Shown here: piece by piece, positions 24,267 through 33,398 of the stretch
Position numbering within the stretch: position 1 is the first letter of the stretch
How the letters are laid out: each line of letters starts with the position of its first letter
Origin: an uncultured Clostridia bacterium
Lineage (GTDB): Bacteria; Bacillota; Clostridia; Christensenellales; Pumilibacteraceae
DNA: 54,924 bases
Reading direction: 5' to 3'
Assembly (NCBI GenBank): GCA_944362615.1
Contig: CALVTM010000008.1
Location: forward strand, 1-54,924
Translations under genes and position numbers: made by a program
Notes under the pieces: generated by a model
The model's database searches: none
The model's input: only the letters and a program-made list of their open reading frames with translations
What the model was told of the DNA's origin: nothing

Positions 24267-25955
24267 TTACTGACCGAATTCGTTTCCGGTAACGGGCTCC
24301 CAGCTGAGCTCAGCGGAGGTCGTTATCTTGATGCAGTCAACGATAGGCGCACTTGCTGCCATCGTACCGCCCATACCGTTCATGTTAGCCGTCGTAAGCG
24401 TTATAACGTTGTTACCCGCCTTGATGGGAGCATTTACGGTAAGTTCGTAATCCTGGAACTCAGGCCATCCGCCCTCTACCTCGATTACGTCATAATTGAT
24501 AGGCGTATCGTTAAGAGAGATGATATACTGAGAAAGTCTTGTGCCGCTGTCCGTCGTACCATCGGAAGTACTGGGATTAATAGCATAGCCTGAGTTCTCC
24601 GCACCTATTCTGAGTACGATAGTAGCATCGGCTACGTCACGGTCAGACTGGATGTTGAACGTAAGAGCAAGACCGGGTGCAAACAGGTAGGATACATAGT
24701 AACCGTTGCTTGCGTTGATATCCGGGTGATCAAGAGGTATACTCTCAACCATGTCAGGGCCGGTAGCGCCGCCGGACGCACCCGAACCGACTATAGGAGT
24801 ACCGCCGGGAGTACCGTCCGTAGTAAGGCTGATGTGCTCTGCCTCGAAGATGTACTCACCGCTCCACTTAGCGTAAAGCGTCATATCACCGCTTACGACA
24901 GACGAGAAGTCGAATTCATTATTGCATTCGGCGTCGGTGTACCAACCGAGGAAGCTGAAGCCGGATACCTGATGACCCTTGGTGGTCACGTCAGCTCTCG
25001 AAGGATTTGCGGGCTGAGACATCGTGCTGCCCGAAGGTACGGATACAGTCGTTGCCGCAGGAGCGCCTTCGTAGTTGTTATCCAGAGTGATAGTTACCAT
25101 TTCCGTAGAGGAGGATACCCACTTAGCATACAGGGTCAGATTACCGGTGACGTCAGCGTTGAAGTTGTACTGCTGCGTACATTCGGGATCACTGTACCAG
25201 CCTGCGAAGATGTAACCATCTCTGTCGTCCGGAGTAATGGTAGAATCTGCTTTTCCGTTTATGGTAGCAGCAGTCTTGTCCACGCCGCCATCATAGTTTG
25301 CATCATAAGTTACGGTGTAGCTTGCTGCCCAACCTGCATACAGGGTTACATCGCCGGTAACCGTCTGTACGCCGAAGCGGTAAGGCGTCGTGCATTCCTT
25401 ATCGGAGAACCATCCGAGGAAGCTGAAGCCGTCTCTCGTAGGATCTTCCGGTTCGGTAGCATAACCGTTGATCGTAACTGCCTGGGTAGGCATAGCCGGA
25501 GCACCGGTATAGTTAAGATCGAATGTAACGGTGAATCTTGCATCACCTACTTCTATCATATAGGTATCCGTAAAGCCGCCGTACTTAACCTGAACCATCT
25601 TCTTACCGTCAGAGCTCATGTTAGGAGCGGTTATTGTAACACCTTCATCTTCAAAAGGAACTACTTCATCGGGCTTTCCATCATTGAACGTAACGGTGAT
25701 CTCGCCGCCGGAAATATCAAGCTCTTCGTTACGAGCGTAATACGTCTTTGCAGGCTCTTTCGTTATTTCAATATTTTCTATATCTTCCCGAGGAACTTCC
25801 ATTGCCGTGCCGCAGTTATCGCACTTACCGTTTCTGTCGCTGTCAATGTGGCTTATACAAGTAAGGCTCATTGCACAAGCGGAAAAACTGAACGCCAGCG
25901 CGAGGACTAAAGCTATCGGCAGGATCAGCTTTATCAGCTTCTTCATTGTTGACAA
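24267..25955 (-). CDS. Surface lipoprotein with InlB-type repeats and CBM6/35-like module
   Basis: About 560 aa. Lipoprotein signal peptide (FSFSAC lipobox) followed by a DSDRNGKCDNCGT zinc-ribbon-like or calcium-loop motif common in Clostridia surface proteins. A bacterial Ig-like stretch (~55-125) precedes three InlB B-repeat/Flg_new modules (~130-365; recurring GFSFLGWFSDKECT and LYAGW/LYAKW). A C-terminal beta-sandwich (~368-555; YIFEAEHISL, ADATIVLRIG, GNNVITLTT) resembles carbohydrate-binding modules of the CBM6/35 type. Start: either the TTG at 25955 (only 3 bases after AGGAGG) or ATG at 25946 (12 bases after); unresolved. Likely a glycan-binding partner of GH3-2. Confidence 0.78.
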   Translation of the reverse strand: MSTMKKLIKLILPIALVLALAFSFSACAMSLTCISHIDSDRNGKCDNCGTAMEVPREDIENIEITKEPAKTYYARNEELDISGGEITVTFNDGKPDEVVPFEDEGVTITAPNMSSDGKKMVQVKYGGFTDTYMIEVGDARFTVTFDLNYTGAPAMPTQAVTINGYATEPEDPTRDGFSFLGWFSDKECTTPYRFGVQTVTGDVTLYAGWAASYTVTYDANYDGGVDKTAATINGKADSTITPDDRDGYIFAGWYSDPECTQQYNFNADVTGNLTLYAKWVSSSTEMVTITLDNNYEGAPAATTVSVPSGSTMSQPANPSRADVTTKGHQVSGFSFLGWYTDAECNNEFDFSSVVSGDMTLYAKWSGEYIFEAEHISLTTDGTPGGTPIVGSGASGGATGPDMVESIPLDHPDINASNGYYVSYLFAPGLALTFNIQSDRDVADATIVLRIGAENSGYAINPSTSDGTTDSGTRLSQYIISLNDTPINYDVIEVEGGWPEFQDYELTVNAPIKAGNNVITLTTANMNGMGGTMAASAPIVDCIKITTSAELSWEPVTGNEFGQ

Positions 25956-25989
25956 TTTCCTCCTATATATTAATAGAAATCGTTTTTAT

Positions 25990-26019
25990 GATCAAAAGGT
26001 CATCTGTTTTTGAGATCAA
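25990..26019 (-). promoter_or_regulatory. Direct repeat upstream of the InlB/CBM lipoprotein gene
   Basis: On the minus strand TTGATC boxes start 24 bases apart (26019-26014 and 25995-25990). Each continues into a related A-rich tail (TCAAAAACAGAT versus ATAAAAACGATT), so the repeat is about 18 bp imperfect. It occupies the promoter region (possible -35 TTTGAT and -10 TTAATA). It may be a regulator-binding pair; the regulator is unknown. Confidence 0.4.
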
Positions 26020-26147
26020 GTTGTTTTCGTCTGCAGAAAAACACAGACTACCTTCCCATCTTCCCATTCGCTATTTTCGAATCTTGCGGCGAATGCCGCA
26101 TCTCCCTGATCCTCGTGCGCCTGAAGAGGCGCGTCATAATTATTATT

Positions 26148-26196
26148 AACTCCGCATGTGGGGGAAGACTAACGCTTCCCCCACACTAACGGAGTT
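26148..26196 (-). terminator. Probable terminator of GH3-3
   Basis: Nested inverted repeats: inner GTGGGGGAAG / CTTCCCCCAC (perfect, 7-base loop) inside AACTCCG / CGGAGTT. On the minus strand the stem is followed by AT-rich sequence rather than a clean T-run. The remaining intergenic DNA to 25956 holds only a small CGCCT-AGGCG hairpin and the repeat at 25990. Confidence 0.7.
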
Positions 26197-26248
26197 CCGT
26201 CAATCATTTACTTCTGTTCCGGATTGACAAGGAACTTTACATTTTAAA

Positions 26249-29200
26249 TTAGTCGTGCTTCTTAGCTGCTTTCGCGATAACGAGACCTACGAATGCAAGA
26301 CCAAGTACAGCTGCTACTACGATCATAGACGAGGTGCCTACGAACGAACCGCAACCTTCAGCGTCCTTTCCGGGTTCGCCCTGATCACCCTTAGGACCCT
26401 GTTCACCGGGTTCGCCCTGCTCGCCCTTGAGCTCGTCAACTGCGATAACGTCTACCCAAGTAGCGCCGTTGTCAACGCTTGCCTGGATCATGCCGTTTTC
26501 AACGCGGAACTGAACGCTCGTAGGGATCATTTCGAACTTAGCGGTAAGCTCAACATCGTCATTGATAGGCTGCGAGAAGTCGAATGCGGTGTCGCCGACA
26601 TACCAGCCGACGAAGCGCTGTCCGACAGGAGCTTCAGGAGCCTCGGGAGCGGTCATTACGCTGCCCTTCTCTACCTTGTACTCAACGCCGTCAGCGGTTA
26701 CGGTTACAAGCGTACCAACCGTAATGGTTACGGTGCTCTTGTAATTAGCCGTCTGGTCGCTAGGTCTGCCGGAAGAGTCGATAGTGCGGCTTACAACGGC
26801 AAGATTGAACTCAACGTTGTATACGCCTGCCTTGGAAGCCGTACCGGAGATAGCGCCGGTTGCTGCGTCGAAGGAGAGACCCTCGGGAAGTCCGGTAGCG
26901 CTCATGGTCGTGGAAACGATACCTGCTTCGTTAGCACCGAGCTCGGGATCTGCTTCCCAGTAGTTCTGAGATACGGTTGCACTGTAATTTGCGCCCGTAG
27001 CAACGGTAGTAGAACCGGTGAAGGTGATAGGAGCGCCTACTACGATATTGAACGTAACGGTCTTGTTAGCCCAACCATCGTAGTATGCCTTGATAGCTAC
27101 TGTGCCGCTTCCTACAGCTGCATTTCTTGCAGTAAGCTGCATGTTGCTTGCATTGAACGTAACACCGCTGGGAAGCTTGCTCTTATCCTCAACCAACTCG
27201 TATTTTACATCAGCGTCTTCATCGAAACCGGTTTCAATAGTTGCGGTGTAGCCGTTAACGCCTGCGGGAAGGTTGATCGTCTGAGCTGCGAAATTCTTCT
27301 GGAAGTCAGCGCCGTTATCGATAGCGTTGGAGCACATGTGGTTGTACATAACCTCGGTTGCGCGGACTCTGGTGTAGTAGTACTGTCTGTCTGCGTATCC
27401 GTCCTCGAAATCGGGATCGTTCTTAGAATCGGAGGTAATGAATTCAGTCGTGGAATAAGTATTTGTATTATAATCCCACTTACCTACTTTTACTCCGCCC
27501 TTGCCACCACGGAGGGCCGGATCCCACGTACCGGAGCCGCGGGCATTAGCTGCTCTGTCGCCGAGAGGAATGTTGTTACCTGCACGGTGCATTACTTCAA
27601 GGTTATTAAGGTTGTTACCAACGGTACCTACCTGGTAGTCGGTAACTACAGAACCGTCGAATCCCCACTCTTCGCGGAGGATCTGGGTCATAAGAGGATA
27701 GTTCTCAGGGCAGGATACTACGCCGATGCAGTTGAAGCCTGCCATAACGCCGCTAGCATCACCCATCGTAACTGCGTACTGATAAGGACGGAGATAGATC
27801 TCACGGATCGTCTGCTCGTCTGCCCAGGTACGAACGTTGTTTCTGTTGGTCTCCTGGTCGTTAAGAGCCATGTGCTTGATGTAAGGATATACGCCTCTGG
27901 AGGAAACGCCTGCGATTACATTTGCGGTGATGAGACCTGCATGTACGCCGTCCTGAGAGTAGTACTCGAAGTTACGTCCGGAGAACGGGCTGCGGTGGGT
28001 GTTCATCGAAGGAGCGTACCAGCCGTTGTAGCCGTTCCACATACCTTCTTCACCGAACAGATCGCCCTGCTCACGAGCAAGCTCCTGGTTCCAGGTTGCG
28101 GCAAGCATCTGTGCGGAGCACCAGTAACGAGTACCTGAAGGTCCACGAGCGCCGATGTAGCCGTCTTTCGTCTGACCACCGATCGTGCAAGGACCGTCGG
28201 CGTCTACCGCCTCTTCCTTACCTACGCGGTCAATACCCTGCGTCTTGAAGAAACCTACGGAGTTGAGTGCCTTAAGTTCTTCGTAGGTGAGCTGGTTCAT
28301 GAACGCCGTCCATGCGTCAGCTGCCGTCTTACCGTTGATCGCTGCGTTGTCGCTCTCGACCTTGGTAACTTCATCGTAAGGGTTGTAACCCATAAGGTCT
28401 GCAAGGCGGATGGTTACTGCCTTCGTGTCGTCTGCTGCCTGGGTCCAGTCCTCGGGAACAGTGGTATCCTGATCGGTAGCCCAGATCTCGTGAGCGTCAT
28501 CGTCGCGACCGAAGATGAAGCCCCAATTGATCTTGTTGTAAATCTCTTCCTCGGTTATAACGAGGTTCTCGTTACGTCCCTTAAGCAGAGGGTTAGTGGG
28601 AGCTTTTGCTTCAAGGGTACGCTCTTCAAGCGTAGGAGCCTTGGGGAACGTGCCGATCATATCTGCTCTGGACATAATCGTCATCGTCGGGCTGATAGAA
28701 GCGTAGTTGTAAACTGCTTCCTCATCCTCGGGATCAACGAATACGTTGTCTACCTCAACGCCGGTGTACTGAGAGTTTCTAAGCTCAAGGTCGGTGAGGT
28801 TGATGCTGTAAGAAAGTGCGCCCGTTACTGCGTCATGAGAGTTCTTTGCAGCGTAGAAGATGTATCTGCCGCCGTCGATCTCATAACCGGTACCGAGAAT
28901 GTCGTTAAGACCTGCCCAGTCGTAAGCTGCGATGTCATAAGCATCGAACGTTACGGTAACTTCCTGGCTCTCGCCGGGTGCGAGCGTATCGGTCTTTGCG
29001 AAGCCGACAAGGCTAACGGTAGCCTTCTCGATCTCGTACTCGACGTAAGGAGCTTCCATGTAAATCTCTACAACGTCCTTACCTGCTACGTCGCCGGTGT
29101 TGGTAACGGTTACGGTTGCAGTGAAGGTCGTTTCGGTCGTGATGTTCGGAGTAGACATTTCTACAGTGAAATCAGACCAATCGAACGTGGTGTAGGAAAG

Positions 29201-30487
29201 GCCGTAACCGAAAGGATATACGACGTTTCTGTCGTACCAGTCGTCAGCATCGGTGTAAGGCTTGTAAGCGTCGCCGGTGCCGTTGATATCTTCGCTCTCA
29301 AGAACTGCCTTAGCAGCTTCGGACGCAAGGTCTACGTTGCCTGCCTTGATCTCATCATACATCGTCTCGTAGTACTTGTATCCGAGATAGATACCTTCCT
29401 CGTACTCGATAACGTTGCTGCCGGCGCCTTCGGACTTGCCTTCTTCATTCTTCCAGTAATAGGAAACGTTCGCAGCGCCCTCGTAAACATCGTCGTACTG
29501 AGCGCCGTTACCGAAGTTCTGCATTACGGGATCAACCATAAAGTCGCGCGTGTAGATATCCACGGTTCTGCCGGAAGGATTGACTTCGCCCTTGAGCACC
29601 TTAAGGATGCCTCTGAAACCGTAGTCACCCGTCTGACCGATGTGAACTATAGCGTCTACATTCGGATCATCCTCAAGCTCACCGAACTCGATGATGTTAC
29701 CGGAGTTGAACAGGATAACGACTTTCTCGAATTTATCTTCGACGTACTTTATCAGCTGCTCCTCTCTGTAGGTAAGCTCAAGGTAGTGCTCTTTCGGATT
29801 GTCGATAAGATCGCCATTCTTATCCGGACGAACACGCTGATCTACGTTCTCTACCGCAAGGTCTGCGCCCTCGCCGCCGAGACGACCGATAACGACGAAT
29901 GCTGCGTCGTTGTAACGGTCATAAGTAGCTTCGATTGCAGGCGTGTAGTAGTCGAGCGCAAGCTCCTTGTCCTCATAAGTAGGCACCGACCATCCCGACG
30001 TATCACTCATGGAACCGCCCGAATACTTCATGTAAAGTTCCTTAAGTTTGGGGTTGATGCTGAGACCTTCCGCCTCAAAGGACGTATAAATGTCCGCACC
30101 TTCCTCAAGCTGACCGGAACCGGAACCCGTACCGCCGTAACCGAACGCATCCGAGTTGATACCAAACACGCTTATGTTCTTCATATCCGTGTAAGGAAGT
30201 TTGTCCTCGTCTCCGTTCACGCCGCCGCCGTTCTTAAGAAGAATAGCGCCTTCGCTGGCGAGTTCGATGTTCTTGGCTTTCGTCTCTGCCTGAAGTTCTT
30301 CATTGCTGGAGAACGCAGAGTAGTAATGGCCCATTCCATCATTTCCGTGGCCCATTCTGTCTTCATCTGCGACCTGTGGCATAGCGAAGACAGCTATCGA
30401 TGAACATACCAGCGTAAGGCAAAGCACTATCATAATAAGCTTTACGCTAAGACGTTTACCGATACTTCTGAAACCAGTTGACTTCAT
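26249..30487 (-). CDS. Giant cell-surface permuted GH3 glycosidase (GH3-3)
   Basis: 1412 aa. Signal peptide (cleavage likely after SSIAVFA), then the permuted GH3: alpha/beta domain (ASEGAILLKNGGG, GGTGSGSG, IGRLGGEGADL with the likely acid/base Glu), fibronectin-III-like domain (DVVEIYMEAPY), catalytic barrel (APSMNTHRSPFSGRNFEYYSQD, KHMALNDQET, SVVTDYQ with the nucleophile Asp). The C-terminal ~350 residues add Ig-like/He_PIG modules (LPEGLSFDAATGAISG), an InlB-type repeat (GQRFVGWYVG), a collagen-like Gly-X-Y run (GEQGEPGEQGPKGDQGEPG) and a membrane anchor with tail KAAKKHD. Start: ATG at 30487 behind CGGAGG; the frame is open upstream to 30640 through the leader but that part looks non-coding. 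Directly downstream of two-component pair 2. Confidence 0.87.
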   Translation of the reverse strand: MKSTGFRSIGKRLSVKLIMIVLCLTLVCSSIAVFAMPQVADEDRMGHGNDGMGHYYSAFSSNEELQAETKAKNIELASEGAILLKNGGGVNGDEDKLPYTDMKNISVFGINSDAFGYGGTGSGSGQLEEGADIYTSFEAEGLSINPKLKELYMKYSGGSMSDTSGWSVPTYEDKELALDYYTPAIEATYDRYNDAAFVVIGRLGGEGADLAVENVDQRVRPDKNGDLIDNPKEHYLELTYREEQLIKYVEDKFEKVVILFNSGNIIEFGELEDDPNVDAIVHIGQTGDYGFRGILKVLKGEVNPSGRTVDIYTRDFMVDPVMQNFGNGAQYDDVYEGAANVSYYWKNEEGKSEGAGSNVIEYEEGIYLGYKYYETMYDEIKAGNVDLASEAAKAVLESEDINGTGDAYKPYTDADDWYDRNVVYPFGYGLSYTTFDWSDFTVEMSTPNITTETTFTATVTVTNTGDVAGKDVVEIYMEAPYVEYEIEKATVSLVGFAKTDTLAPGESQEVTVTFDAYDIAAYDWAGLNDILGTGYEIDGGRYIFYAAKNSHDAVTGALSYSINLTDLELRNSQYTGVEVDNVFVDPEDEEAVYNYASISPTMTIMSRADMIGTFPKAPTLEERTLEAKAPTNPLLKGRNENLVITEEEIYNKINWGFIFGRDDDAHEIWATDQDTTVPEDWTQAADDTKAVTIRLADLMGYNPYDEVTKVESDNAAINGKTAADAWTAFMNQLTYEELKALNSVGFFKTQGIDRVGKEEAVDADGPCTIGGQTKDGYIGARGPSGTRYWCSAQMLAATWNQELAREQGDLFGEEGMWNGYNGWYAPSMNTHRSPFSGRNFEYYSQDGVHAGLITANVIAGVSSRGVYPYIKHMALNDQETNRNNVRTWADEQTIREIYLRPYQYAVTMGDASGVMAGFNCIGVVSCPENYPLMTQILREEWGFDGSVVTDYQVGTVGNNLNNLEVMHRAGNNIPLGDRAANARGSGTWDPALRGGKGGVKVGKWDYNTNTYSTTEFITSDSKNDPDFEDGYADRQYYYTRVRATEVMYNHMCSNAIDNGADFQKNFAAQTINLPAGVNGYTATIETGFDEDADVKYELVEDKSKLPSGVTFNASNMQLTARNAAVGSGTVAIKAYYDGWANKTVTFNIVVGAPITFTGSTTVATGANYSATVSQNYWEADPELGANEAGIVSTTMSATGLPEGLSFDAATGAISGTASKAGVYNVEFNLAVVSRTIDSSGRPSDQTANYKSTVTITVGTLVTVTADGVEYKVEKGSVMTAPEAPEAPVGQRFVGWYVGDTAFDFSQPINDDVELTAKFEMIPTSVQFRVENGMIQASVDNGATWVDVIAVDELKGEQGEPGEQGPKGDQGEPGKDAEGCGSFVGTSSMIVVAAVLGLAFVGLVIAKAAKKHD

Positions 30488-30575
30488 CTTTTTACCTCCG
30501 TTGTTATTTTGAATAATGCGGGTACGGTATTTTCCCGTATTATCATTTTTATTTGGAAAGTCACGGATGATATAC

Positions 30576-30609
30576 AAAAAGCCGCGCGCCCCGCTTAAGG
30601 GTGTGCGGC
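30576..30609 (-). terminator. Terminator-like hairpin inside the GH3-3 leader
   Basis: Between the promoter (30680-30708) and the ATG (30487), the minus strand reads GCCGC-ACA-CCC, loop, GGG-GCGC-GCGGC then TTTTTGTAT. That is an intrinsic-terminator shape about 65-95 bases after the expected transcript start, which suggests attenuation. A second stem (AATACGGG with CCCGCATT) follows nearer the ribosome site. Confidence 0.5.
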
Positions 30610-30679
30610 AAGGGTAGACAAGTACCTGAAAAATCACCATCTGCCCCTCTGCATCCCATGCGATTCTTTCCTATGAAAG

Positions 30680-30708
30680 ATTATAACAACATTAAATTCT
30701 AATTTCAA
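30680..30708 (-). promoter_or_regulatory. Promoter of GH3-3
   Basis: TTGAAA (30708-30703), 17-base spacer, TATAAT (30685-30680): a strong -10. The leader is about 185 bases. Confidence 0.7.
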
Positions 30709-30741
30709 TAGAAGTGGCACAGTGCGCATATAATATGACCC

Positions 30742-30775
30742 ACTTTACATACCTTGCCTTGTTTAAACTTTACAC
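30742..30775 (-). promoter_or_regulatory. Direct repeat upstream of the GH3-3 promoter
   Basis: ACTTTACA occurs at 30742-30749 and 30767-30774 (on the minus strand TGTAAAGT), start-to-start 25 bp, 34-67 bases upstream of the -35. It is a candidate activator site for the LytTR regulator at 32507-33259, but the spacing is 25 rather than the canonical 21-22. Confidence 0.4.
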
Positions 30776-30964
30776 ATTCTGGGAATAACCTTCAGTTTAC
30801 GGATTTTCACTGCCTGACCCGGTATATTTCCGCCCCGGATCGCCTTTCCGGACCCGCCTGCCGGACGCCGTCTGACGCCTTATCCGCGGTATGCGATTCA
30901 TGCGCGGCGCCATACCCGGTGCGCGCGTTCACCTTGTCCCCTCTCAAGACTCTTCCGGCGCGTC

Positions 30965-30996
30965 CATATATATAATATAGTCTTATTATATATATG
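30965..30996. repeat. Perfect AT-rich inverted repeat
   Basis: CATATATATAATA / TATTATATATATG, 13-base perfect arms around TAGTCT. It lies in the 730-bp gap between the second histidine kinase and GH3-3. Apart from this, the promoter elements and a GC-rich hairpin (AGAAGCGGC / GCCGCTTCT, 31098-31134) behind the kinase gene, 30780-31214 shows no gene. Confidence 0.6.
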
Positions 30997-31214
30997 ACAT
31001 GCCGCGTCCGTACTGCGCGCGGCACCGGAAGCGGGCTAAGCAGCCGCGCCGGAAAACCTGCCTGAAAGACATAATACGATCTTTCGGGCAGATGACAGAA
31101 GCGGCTGACCCCCGTTCGGGATCCGCCGCTTCTGAACGTTTTCTGATTTAAGATTTCAGCCGTCATGATCCGCCGCGGGACAAAAGCGTCTCTTCGCCCC
31201 CCCTTAAGCGCAGA

Positions 31215-32510
31215 TCACAGGTCGCTCTTTTCCTCCGACGTTATCGGGATCATCACTATCAGCGTAAATTCATGCTGTGCCGTCTGGATATAAAGCGTTC
31301 CGCCGTACTCCTCCGCAATGTTCTTCATGCTCTTTATGCCGTAGCCGTGATTTTCCCTGTCCGACTTAGTCGTAACCGGCAGACCGCCTATCAGAGCGGG
31401 CGCGTTCTTCACGTAATTCTCCACCCGGATGACCGCCATATCCGATTTACGGCAAATGTCCAGCCTAATGACCTTCTTATCCTCTTCGCTCACTCCGGAC
31501 AGCGATTCAACGGCATTGTCTACGGCATTGCCGAGAAGTGAGAATATGTGGTAAGGCTTGAGCATGTCCAGACAGCTGCCGTCCACCGAACACACGAACT
31601 GTATCCCGGCTTCCGCGCACCGCGCCGCCTTTTCGGAAAGAGTTATGTCTACCGCTTTATTTCCCGTATAGTAAAGCGTATGGAGCGAGTCTATCTCACT
31701 GTCCAGCTTTGCCGACTCTTCGGCATCCATACCCATGTTATGCTGTTGCTTTATGTCGTGATAGCGTATATTGATGCGCTCGGCATTCTGCTTGGCAATC
31801 TCGTATTGCTCTTTGTCCTTTTTAAGAAGCTGCTCCAGCGTCCGCTTTGCTTCCGCAAGGCTTTCTCCGCGGCAGTTTATGAAGTTCATCAGCATGACGA
31901 GGAACGCAAACAACGCGCACAGCGCATTCAGACTCGTGTAACCGATATAGTAATTCGCCGACGATACGTCCAGCGCTTCTTCCGCATAATAACTGAGGAA
32001 CACCGCAACGATAATAAAAGCGCCCGTATATATGATCAGTTTGAGGCTGTCAAACTTGAGCTCCCTGCCCTCGAGCATGCGCCGCGTTCCCAGGAAATAT
32101 GTAGGTATACATACGAGGATGTTTGCAACGACAAGCAATCCGAGGGACAGCAGCTCCATATTGGGAAAGACAAAGGTGTAGTCCACCTGCATCCATAATA
32201 CGAGCAGCAGGTACGTCACCTTGCTCGTTATGTGCTGAACGCAGTACGCACAGGTGGCGGCAAACAGCACATGCTTTATCCCGCAGTCGAAACAGAACGG
32301 AACGGCAAGTACGGTCAGCAGTAAGCTTACCAGAAGATCAAACGGAAGCGGCACCGGAGATACCAGCGTTATGCCTACCGATATAACTACAGTCGCAATG
32401 GCGCGTAACCAAAAAAGACTGCGTCTTTTCTCCCACGGTACAAACAGGCACAGCGCAATAAGCATTCCCAGAATGATCTGATTTCGCCTGATCAGCTCAA
32501 TGACGATCAT
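31215..32510 (-). CDS. GHKL sensor histidine kinase (AgrC-like), pair 2
   Basis: 431 aa. Six or so membrane segments (residues ~1-215), then a coiled linker, RYHDIKQQH (phospho-acceptor His region), LLGNAVDNAVESL (N box) and GYGIKSMKNIAEEYGG (G box). It has the same class and layout as the kinase at 10739-12079 but is clearly divergent in the sensor, so it probably reads a different signal. Its start overlaps the response regulator stop by 4 bases. It lies directly upstream of GH3-3 in the same orientation. Confidence 0.88.
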   Translation of the reverse strand: MIVIELIRRNQIILGMLIALCLFVPWEKRRSLFWLRAIATVVISVGITLVSPVPLPFDLLVSLLLTVLAVPFCFDCGIKHVLFAATCAYCVQHITSKVTYLLLVLWMQVDYTFVFPNMELLSLGLLVVANILVCIPTYFLGTRRMLEGRELKFDSLKLIIYTGAFIIVAVFLSYYAEEALDVSSANYYIGYTSLNALCALFAFLVMLMNFINCRGESLAEAKRTLEQLLKKDKEQYEIAKQNAERINIRYHDIKQQHNMGMDAEESAKLDSEIDSLHTLYYTGNKAVDITLSEKAARCAEAGIQFVCSVDGSCLDMLKPYHIFSLLGNAVDNAVESLSGVSEEDKKVIRLDICRKSDMAVIRVENYVKNAPALIGGLPVTTKSDRENHGYGIKSMKNIAEEYGGTLYIQTAQHEFTLIVMIPITSEEKSDL

Positions 32511-33259
32511 TGTTTCACTCCGATCTCTCCTGAAGCAAGCCGCCGCATAAAAGCCTCCATAAACGGTTTTCTGTAATTACGGCTGACGGACAGTATAGTC
32601 TGCGGCAGATAGACTTCACTGCCTTTTATCGATGTTATATGCGAAAGATTGACAAGATATCCTATACTGCACCGGGCAAAACCGTATTGAGCAAGCTTGC
32701 TCTCCGCTTCCTGCATCGATCCGCGTATCTGTATCACCTCTTCGGCAGACCCGTCCTTTTTATATATATGATAATACAGCTTGTGTCTGCGGACTTCAAC
32801 ATACCCTATGTCCTTTACGTTCACAAGCAGCCTGGACCCTACCGTCTTCAGGTGTATGCTGCCGGCGCCCGCAACTATGGAACTGTTTGACAGCCGCCTC
32901 ATCGCCTTGTTCATAAACAGATCAAACGAGTACTGCCCTACCGGCTTCACTATAAAACCGAGCGCCTCCACCTCGTATCCGTTAAGAGCAAACTGCTGCA
33001 GATTGGTGCAGAATATCAGTATCACGTCGTCCCGCGTTTCGCGGATCTTTTTCGCAAGATCAAGTCCGCTGACGCCCGGCATATCTATATCCAGAAATAT
33101 GATATCGCTGTCGTCATCGCCTGCCGCAAGATACTCTTCCGCACTGCCGTACCTGCTAAGTTCGTACTCGTATCCGTGCTTCTGTCCGTAATCCGTTATC
33201 ATGGATTCCAGACGTACGCATGCGGCTCCTTCGTCATCCACAATGCTGATCCTATACAT
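32507..33259 (-). CDS. LytTR response regulator, pair 2
   Basis: 250 aa. Receiver domain (ISIVDDEGAA, DIIFLDIDMPGVSG with the phospho-acceptor Asp, IFCTN, GFIVKPVGQYSF with the conserved Lys) and LytTR domain (DIGYVEVRRHKLYYHI, GFARCSIGYLVNLSHI). ATG start with AGGAGGGG 5 bases upstream. It is encoded 139 bases after the signal peptidase gene without an obvious terminator, so it may be partly co-transcribed with it. Probable target: the direct repeat before GH3-3 (inference). Confidence 0.9.
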   Translation of the reverse strand: MYRISIVDDEGAACVRLESMITDYGQKHGYEYELSRYGSAEEYLAAGDDDSDIIFLDIDMPGVSGLDLAKKIRETRDDVILIFCTNLQQFALNGYEVEALGFIVKPVGQYSFDLFMNKAMRRLSNSSIVAGAGSIHLKTVGSRLLVNVKDIGYVEVRRHKLYYHIYKKDGSAEEVIQIRGSMQEAESKLAQYGFARCSIGYLVNLSHITSIKGSEVYLPQTILSVSRNYRKPFMEAFMRRLASGEIGVKQ

Positions 33260-33398
33260 TCGTTCCCCTCCTATAAGATCATCCGTCCCCGTCTGCGCAT
33301 TCGCGCCCGCCGTTCAAACTTTGCCCGGCATCTCCGTTTCGTTCCGCTGCACGGCTCCGTCTTCCGTGCGGTACATTTTTACCTTTTTGATTATTTTT

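Noticed and set aside
28490..30403. 637-codon open frame antisense to GH3-3 (and similar long antisense frames at 26255-28138, 20934-22163, 40802-42646)
   Set aside because: They lie wholly opposite genes with intact family motifs, have no family sequence or ribosome site, and arise from codon bias that avoids stops on the opposite strand.
30742..30775. Calling the GH3-3 upstream repeat a canonical LytTR site
   Set aside because: Spacing is 25 bp and the boxes lie 34-67 bases above the -35, so it is reported only as a candidate.
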